The notes beneath the pieces are model-generated. The model saw only the letters and a program-made list of their open reading frames with translations, had not been told where the DNA came from and searched no databases. This document shows positions 59,282 through 64,000 of a DNA stretch of 64,000 nucleotides, one piece after another. The position numbers and the translations under genes were made by a program. Source of the stretch: Bacteroidota bacterium (GTDB lineage: Bacteria > Bacteroidota > Bacteroidia > UKL13-3). Location: positions 62,001-126,000 of the forward strand of contig JAUXUD010000062.1 in the NCBI GenBank assembly GCA_030680835.1. Direction: 5' to 3'. The number at the start of each line of letters is the position of its first letter. Position 1 is the stretch's first letter.

Positions 59282-60580
59282 TCAATCCTTCCGCTTCAAC
59301 TTCTTCTTCTGCGAAGCATTCATCTTGTTAATCTTCTTGTAGTATCCCGTCTTGTTTCCTTCAACCCAGATTATAAGCTTTTGCTTTGCATTTACCTTGT
59401 TTTTTTTGAGTTTGTTCCAGCTCTTAATCTCCGCTTGTGTTACGTCAAACCAATCGGCAATGTCTCCTAAATTATCCCCTTTTTTAACGATATAGGTCAC
59501 TTTCCTTTTCGAAAAACCTGTGGGTTCCTTCGCTTTAAGTTCCGCCTTACTCTTGCCTGCCCCAGCACTCGCTACACCTTTTCCATTAATGCTGTCTATG
59601 AGTGCTTCATCTGCTTTTTGAATTGTGCTCGGCTGTATCTCTATCGGGTTTAACGGGCGATAAACCGTATCTTTCAGCAAATAAAAATTCGCAGCTTTAC
59701 TCCTGGGTATTTTCAGGTAATAGCCTTCCAGAGAAAAGGGAATAATGTCTTTTCTAAAAATCGGATTTAGCTCTCTCAACTCTTCCAATGTTGAACCCGT
59801 TACCGATGAAATTTGTTGTAACGAAAGCCATTTGTTCACCATAACCGTATCAAAAACAACTTCAAATTTGGGTTCAGCCGTTTTTATACCATGTTCTTTA
59901 TAGTAATTTAAAATGTATGCTGTAGCAATTACTCTTGAATATAAATCTTTGCAAAAAGTGGGCATATGCGGATAAATATCCCAAAAATACAGGCTGTTAT
60001 TGCTGTTGTGTATGCACTTGTTAAGGGTAACCGGCGAACAACCATAGCTGGCTATTGCCAGAGGCCAGCTCTTATAAATGCTATACAAATCTCTAAAATG
60101 CTGTGAGGCTACATTACTCGATTTAATAGGATCCCTCCGCTCGTCAACATAGGTGTTTACCTTTAACTTATACATTTTACTAACGGGAAATGTCATCATC
60201 CAGATTCCGCTGGCACCATTAATGCTCACAGCCGAAGGATCCAGCATAGATGCCGTGGCCGCCAGGTATTTTAAATCGGATGGCAATCCCTTTGAACGCA
60301 ATGCCCGTTCTATTAATGGGAAATAATATTTGCTCCTGCCAATTAATTCCCGCACTTTTTCGGGGTTACTCAGATACTCTTCAATAAAAGGTTTGGCCGA
60401 TGGGTGATAGGCCAAATCGATGGTGCTCTTTAACGCAGCCATGCGTGTTTTATACAAATCATCCGCTTCGGTAGTATTTGTTGCTATAACATTGCCTGAA
60501 CCCAATAAGCCAATAAAAAGTATAATCAGAAATTTTCCTTTATTTAGTATCCCCATATTTCGCAAAATAAACAAACACAA
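59282..60580 (-). CDS. SLT-fold/LysM protein lacking the catalytic glutamate
   Basis: 432 residues; the ATG at 60556 (MGILNKGKFLIILFIGLLG) is the likelier start and yields a signal peptide. The fold of MltD-type lytic transglycosylases is clear (YFPLIERALRSKGLPSDLKY, AVSINGASGIW). But the segment that should be A-x-x-E-S reads YLAATASMLDPSAV, so the catalytic Glu is Ala. The AYNxG-type motif reads AIASYGCSPVTLNKCI. Two C-terminal LysM-like domains follow (LQQISSVTGSTLEELRELNP; VKKGDNLGDIADWFDV with IKSWNKL). It is probably a periplasmic peptidoglycan-binding, non-cleaving protein. Confidence 0.85.
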   Translation of the reverse strand: MCLFILRNMGILNKGKFLIILFIGLLGSGNVIATNTTEADDLYKTRMAALKSTIDLAYHPSAKPFIEEYLSNPEKVRELIGRSKYYFPLIERALRSKGLPSDLKYLAATASMLDPSAVSINGASGIWMMTFPVSKMYKLKVNTYVDERRDPIKSSNVASQHFRDLYSIYKSWPLAIASYGCSPVTLNKCIHNSNNSLYFWDIYPHMPTFCKDLYSRVIATAYILNYYKEHGIKTAEPKFEVVFDTVMVNKWLSLQQISSVTGSTLEELRELNPIFRKDIIPFSLEGYYLKIPRSKAANFYLLKDTVYRPLNPIEIQPSTIQKADEALIDSINGKGVASAGAGKSKAELKAKEPTGFSKRKVTYIVKKGDNLGDIADWFDVTQAEIKSWNKLKKNKVNAKQKLIIWVEGNKTGYYKKINKMNASQKKKLKRKD

Positions 60581-60924
60581 AGTCTCCCCTACATGAAAGT
60601 AATTAAGATGTAAACAATTTTTTTAAGGTTTTGGGTTGAAACCGAAACATTCAATCCTGAACCGAAATTCCGGTTCATTGATTGTACAGACGCGATTCAT
60701 CGCGTCTCATGATGCGTCACATTTCAATGTTGAATCGCGTCTCATGATATACCACGTTTTATCGTGCATTTCGTCTAATAATGCACCACAAATAACAGCC
60801 ATTTACTAAGATTCCCCGGTATCGCTCAACCAAAAACAGAAGCACAATCGCCCCTAGCTGCACAATCACTTTTAATGCCCGCTACGCGCTTATCAAGCAA
60901 CTGTTTTTATGCGTATTTCTTTTT
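60581..60924. other. Intergenic region with dispersed palindrome
   Basis: It contains AGACGCGA-TTCA-TCGCGTCT at 60688-60707, the exact element of the nuoD-nuoH gap, and a half copy (GAATCGCGTCTCATGAT) at about 60734-60750. No gene is visible; the remainder is unremarkable. Confidence 0.6.
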
Positions 60925-61149
60925 TTAGGAGGCTTTCTCGCTTGGTTTTTCCTCTTCCTTTTTCTTCATTCCTTCTTCTATCTGGTCTTTTACATTCTTT
61001 TTGGCGTCGTTAAACTCACGCACCCCCTGACCAATTCCACGCATCAATTCAGGAATTTTTTTGCCACCGAATAAAAACACGATAGCCAGCAAAATGATGA
61101 GCCATTCGCCACCACCTAAGTTTCCGATAAATAATAATGTGCCGTTCAT
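60925..61149 (-). CDS. tatA: Twin-arginine translocase subunit TatA/E family
   Basis: 74 residues. A membrane helix (GEWLIILLAIVFLFGG) precedes the KKIPELMRGIGQGVREFNDA amphipathic helix, with FGGKKIPEL the TatA signature, then a charged, Lys/Glu-rich tail. TatA multimers form the pore for folded proteins with twin-arginine signals. No tatC lies nearby. TatA versus TatE cannot be separated from sequence alone. Confidence 0.94.
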   Translation of the reverse strand: MNGTLLFIGNLGGGEWLIILLAIVFLFGGKKIPELMRGIGQGVREFNDAKKNVKDQIEEGMKKKEEEKPSEKAS

Positions 61150-61244
61150 TTTTGTTTGATTTATGTTACGAAATTAATTTATTTTGTTTGTTTGTTACCC
61201 TGCTGCTTCTTTATGCAGGATAAACGCCTCATTCCTAATCTTTT

Positions 61245-62864
61245 TTATCTTAAGTGCACCATCCGTTTCAGGGCCTTAAGTTCCTTATCCGATAATTCTC
61301 TCCACGCTCCACGCTTTAAACTTCCTTTTTCCAATCCGGCGTAAAGTACTCTGTCAAGTTTGTCAACGCTGTATCCCAAATGCTCAAACATGCGGTGAAT
61401 AATCCGGTTTCTGCCGCTATGAATTTCTATTCCTACCACATTTTTCTCTTTGGCATCCGATTGTGCTATGGCGTCTGGTTTTATCATTCCGTCTTCCAGC
61501 ATCACCCCATTTGCCAGGGTCCATAAATCTGTTGATTTCAGGTTTTTATTCAGTGTTGCTTTATATACCTTATTGATCTCATACTTGGGATGCGTTAAGC
61601 GGTTTGCAAGCTCGCCATCATTGGTTAAAACCAAAACGCCGGTTGTATTCCGGTCCAAACGCCCTACCGGAAATATCCGTTCTTTCATTTTCCCTTCAAA
61701 CAAATCCATCACTGTATTTCTTCCATCCGGGTCATCCGAGGTGGTAATGGCATCCTTAGGTTTGTTTAAAAGTATATACACTTTTGCTTCAACAGCCAGT
61801 TTCTGACCATTAAACTTAACAACATCACCCGCTTTTACTTTAGTTCCTAACTCGGTAACAACATCTCCGTTTATGGTAACCAAACCTGCGCCAATCAATT
61901 CATCTGCTTCCCTCCTCGAACTTACCCCGGCATTCGAAATATATCTGTTCAGTCTGATTTCAGAGCCGGCATACAATGCGTTTTCCGTAATCCGTTCCCT
62001 GCTTTGCGATTTTATTTTGGGTACAAAAGTATCCGAAGCCTCCGTCTTAACGAATTTACCTCGTGCTCCCGGAGTACTGCTTTTAAATTCTTCTTCGCCT
62101 TCCTTAATTCTGGGCTTATAACCCTTCATTTCCGATTTTTTTGTAAAAAAGGTTCCTTTTCCCGTATCCGTTTTATCTCCAAAGCTTCTTCTGGCGGGTT
62201 TTTCTTCCTGATCTCTAATGCTTTTTACAGATGAGCGCTCCATAAATGTTTTTGAAGAACCATATGCCGCTTTCTTTTTAACAGCAAAACCCTCCGACTT
62301 CTTGTAAGGTGGTTTCGAACCATAAGTCTTCCGTTCTCCTTTGTCCACCGAAGCTTTAGCGAAGGTGGACCCTGTCTTCTTATACGCTGGTTTCGAACCA
62401 TAAGTCTTTCGCGCTCCACGCTCCGCGCTCCGCTCTGCCCCATGCCCTCTGCCTTTGTCCGCCGTAGCTTTAGCGAAGGTGGACCCTGCTTTCTTATACG
62501 CTGGTTTCGAACCATAAGTCTTCCGCTCTCCCTTGTCCGCCGTCCGCGTGTCGCCCGTAGCTTTAGCGAAGGTGGATCCAGTTTTCTTATACACTGGTTT
62601 CGAACCATATGTTTTCCGCTCTCCCTTGTCCACCGAAGCTTTAGCGAAGGTGGACCCTGTCTTCTTATATGCTGGCTTCGACCCATATGCTTTCCGCTCT
62701 CCGCCATTGTCCGCCGCAGCTTTAGCGAAGGCGGACCCCGCCTTCTTATACGGTGGTTTCGAACCATATGCTCTCCGCTCCCCGCTCTCCGCTCTCCGCT
62801 CTCCGCTCTGCACTTTGCCTGGTCCCGTCCTGCTTATTCTTTTTCCTGTATTGCTTTTGTTCAT
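61245..62864 (-). CDS. S4-domain RsuA/RluB-family rRNA pseudouridine synthase with repetitive N-terminal extension
   Basis: 539 residues. The S4 RNA-binding domain is at about 310-360 (RLNRYISNAGVSSRREADEL with LVTINGDVVTELG). The catalytic domain has FPVGRLDRNTTGVLVLTNDG, whose Asp in GRLD is the nucleophile, then LTHPKYEINKVYKATL and the closing EHLGYSVDKLDRVLYAG with LKRGAWRELSDKEL. It isomerises uridine in rRNA (16S or 23S not determined). The first roughly 220 residues are a basic repeat region of YGSKPxYKKxGSxFAKAxxDKGER units created by palindromic elements inserted in frame at 62343-62736. Confidence 0.9.
   Translation of the reverse strand: MNKSNTGKRISRTGPGKVQSGERRAESGERRAYGSKPPYKKAGSAFAKAAADNGGERKAYGSKPAYKKTGSTFAKASVDKGERKTYGSKPVYKKTGSTFAKATGDTRTADKGERKTYGSKPAYKKAGSTFAKATADKGRGHGAERSAERGARKTYGSKPAYKKTGSTFAKASVDKGERKTYGSKPPYKKSEGFAVKKKAAYGSSKTFMERSSVKSIRDQEEKPARRSFGDKTDTGKGTFFTKKSEMKGYKPRIKEGEEEFKSSTPGARGKFVKTEASDTFVPKIKSQSRERITENALYAGSEIRLNRYISNAGVSSRREADELIGAGLVTINGDVVTELGTKVKAGDVVKFNGQKLAVEAKVYILLNKPKDAITTSDDPDGRNTVMDLFEGKMKERIFPVGRLDRNTTGVLVLTNDGELANRLTHPKYEINKVYKATLNKNLKSTDLWTLANGVMLEDGMIKPDAIAQSDAKEKNVVGIEIHSGRNRIIHRMFEHLGYSVDKLDRVLYAGLEKGSLKRGAWRELSDKELKALKRMVHLR
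62343..62736 (-). repeat. Five in-frame 28-bp palindromic elements inside the pseudouridine synthase gene
   Basis: Copies at 62343-62370, 62457-62484, 62535-62577 (with an extra insert), 62628-62655 and 62709-62736 share GTCC[AG]CCG-AGCTTTAGCGAAGG. The ends GTCC[AG]CC and GG[CT]GGAC are inverted repeats. Each is read as S[TA]FAKA[ST][AV]DKG in the sense frame. They stand between YGSKPxYKKxG units, giving a composite tandem array. Confidence 0.85.
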
Positions 62865-63031
62865 CTGAATGTGTTGCTTTTAAAATTTTATTGAATTGCC
62901 TCTTGTTTTTAACGCTTCGCTTAGTCAAACTGCAAGGGAAAATGTTCCTTCAAAAATCTAAAACGATTCAACAAAAATTAGGGCTCAAAGATAAGTAATG
63001 TTCTGTCATTTACAGCATAATAGCAAAAGAA

Positions 63032-63067
63032 AACCGGTATTTGACAACAATCAGCCAAATACCGGTT
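63032..63067 (-). terminator. Intrinsic terminator of the lipoprotein gene
   Basis: 12-bp perfect inverted repeat AACCGGTATTTG (63032-63043) and CAAATACCGGTT (63056-63067) with a 12-nt loop. On the minus strand the stem is followed by TTTCTTTTG. It lies 33 bp after the minus-strand stop at 63100. Confidence 0.8.
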
Positions 63068-63099
63068 AAAACCAAAAACAAACTTAAAAATTGAATGTA

Positions 63100-63900
63100 T
63101 TAGCGCTTCTTCGTAATTATATGCGACTTGCCATTTATGGTAACTGTAACCTGATTGTCACATTTTCCAGTACCAAAGTCTATGATTCTTTTTGCTTTTC
63201 CTTCAGGAGTTAACTCAATAACCCCCGAAACAAAACGATATTGACAACTTAAATCTGCCTTTATAGGCACTGTGGTTACTGCGCTGTAACTTATCCCTTT
63301 TCGGTTTGTTCCACTGGTGGTACCCGAAATTTCATATACATCATCATTCCATATCGGGGTTGATTCTCCCGAAATCCAGGTACGAGTACGGTTGCTGTTC
63401 CAGATATGGGTTTCGTTTGTTACTGTGGTTACTTTACCATTTACGATTATGGTAAATTTCATTTGGTTCAGCGCGTTTCTGCCATTATTGGTTATGGTTT
63501 TAGAGCCTTCAATATGGTTGTCGTTTTGATAGAATTCTGTGAATCCTATGGTAATTACTGTACCTGCTGCCCTGTATTTACCTGTCCAGGTAACATTAAT
63601 GATTCCCCTGCGGTAATTGCCGTCCTTGCATAAATAGTTCGACGGACCATAATTAATGGTCATGGTTCTTATACTGTTGTTTGTATCAATAAGAATAATT
63701 GGAAATCCACCTTTTTTCAATCCGGTTTCACTGGCAGCATCATCCACTTCTTTAAAAACCTGATCATAATTGGATTCTCCCTGACTTTGATCTTCAGCGC
63801 TGGTGAGTTCCATATCTTCTTTATCATTTTTTTTGCAGCTTGTTAAGCTTAGTCCAATGGCAAGCATTACCACCAAACTTAATTTCATTAATTGCTTCAT
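63100..63900 (-). CDS. Uncharacterised lipoprotein
   Basis: 266 residues. MKQLMKLSLVVMLAIGLSLT with SCKKND is a lipoprotein signal with the lipid-bearing Cys at 22, followed by an acidic stretch (DKEDMELTSAEDQSQ). The mature part is a beta-rich domain with RGIINVTWTGKYRAAGTVIT, GSKTITNNGRNALNQMKFT, TRTWISGESTPIWNDDVYEI, CQYRFVSGVIEL and GTGKCDNQVTVTINGKSH; the two late cysteines may pair. The family is recurrent in Bacteroidota but has no function known to me. Its own terminator follows at 63032-63067. Confidence 0.8.
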   Translation of the reverse strand: MKQLMKLSLVVMLAIGLSLTSCKKNDKEDMELTSAEDQSQGESNYDQVFKEVDDAASETGLKKGGFPIILIDTNNSIRTMTINYGPSNYLCKDGNYRRGIINVTWTGKYRAAGTVITIGFTEFYQNDNHIEGSKTITNNGRNALNQMKFTIIVNGKVTTVTNETHIWNSNRTRTWISGESTPIWNDDVYEISGTTSGTNRKGISYSAVTTVPIKADLSCQYRFVSGVIELTPEGKAKRIIDFGTGKCDNQVTVTINGKSHIITKKR

Positions 63901-64000
63901 GTTTCTGTATTTTTAATTTTTGTATGGGTATGACTCTCCCTATCAAAAATAGTTTAATCCAATAATAATTTTTTTTTTTTTCGGGGTTACCTATGTTTGA
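63901..64000. other. Upstream region of the lipoprotein gene, window edge
   Basis: AT-rich with a run of thirteen T at about 63968-63980. No gene can be read before the window ends. Confidence 0.4.

Noticed and set aside
62225..62894. Long frames on both strands over the N-terminal part of the pseudouridine synthase gene (PPSLKLR- and RSFSEGGP-type repeats)
   Set aside because: They are other-frame readings of the same palindromic elements. Only the frame that continues into the S4 and catalytic domains is supported.
1..64000. tRNA or rRNA genes
   Set aside because: I found no cloverleaf or rRNA-like sequence in the intergenic regions by eye. A covariance search could not be run.

Overview
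The window comes from a low-GC member of the Bacteroidota, probably near Chitinophagales or Sphingobacteriales. The evidence is the number of type IX secretion (T9SS) C-terminal sorting domains, a PorP/SprF-family protein, a LytTR two-component pair with a beta-propeller sensor, a TonB-dependent receptor, 7TM-AraC regulators, a promoter of the Bacteroidota TTTG/TAnnTTTG type, and weak Shine-Dalgarno use. There is no phage, plasmid or integrase gene.

Layout. 1-2.2 kb: a partial dinD-like gene cut by the window edge, then two broken surface-protein genes (a LamG/T9SS remnant and an endosialidase-chaperone/T9SS remnant). 2.3-7.3 kb: a LytTR regulator with its sensor kinase, a LOG-family hydrolase and a DinB-like protein. 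7.5-14.4 kb, minus strand: an ECF sigma factor, an unusual membrane-anchored beta-barrel protein that overlaps it by 4 bp, a PKD lipoprotein and a DUF5011-like T9SS protein, with a five-PKD T9SS protein upstream. 14.7-24.6 kb: a complete-looking nuoABCD-HIJKLMN operon for an 11-subunit complex I. The NADH-input genes nuoEFG are absent and a 146-bp gap with dispersed palindromes stands in their place.

24.6-32.7 kb is the accessory region. A compact operon encodes a fused type IIG-like restriction-methylase, a protein with a C-terminal HEPN-type RNase motif, and a uracil/hypoxanthine-DNA-glycosylase-like protein. It is bracketed by a 127-bp near-perfect direct repeat of the 3' end of the gene after nuoN, so it looks like a transferable defence island. 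To its right lie a 42-bp tandem repeat, and a small membrane-protein gene and a zinc-ribbon gene with integron-cassette-like borders. 33-38.9 kb holds two membrane AraC regulators, a TonB-dependent receptor, a DUF1801 fragment and a secreted cupredoxin.

39.1-58.7 kb is a surface-adhesin locus. It has a 5859-residue T9SS protein with twelve LamG-like domains, nine of them in about 0.98-kb LamG+FN3 tandem units, then a type-B (CHU_C) T9SS protein that shares a module with the giant, then a PorP/SprF-like outer-membrane protein. This resembles the SprB/SprF gliding-adhesin arrangement. 58.8-64 kb: a small unknown protein, a LysM/SLT protein that has lost the catalytic glutamate, tatA, an S4/RsuA-family pseudouridine synthase whose N-terminus is built from in-frame palindromic elements, and a lipoprotein with a strong terminator.
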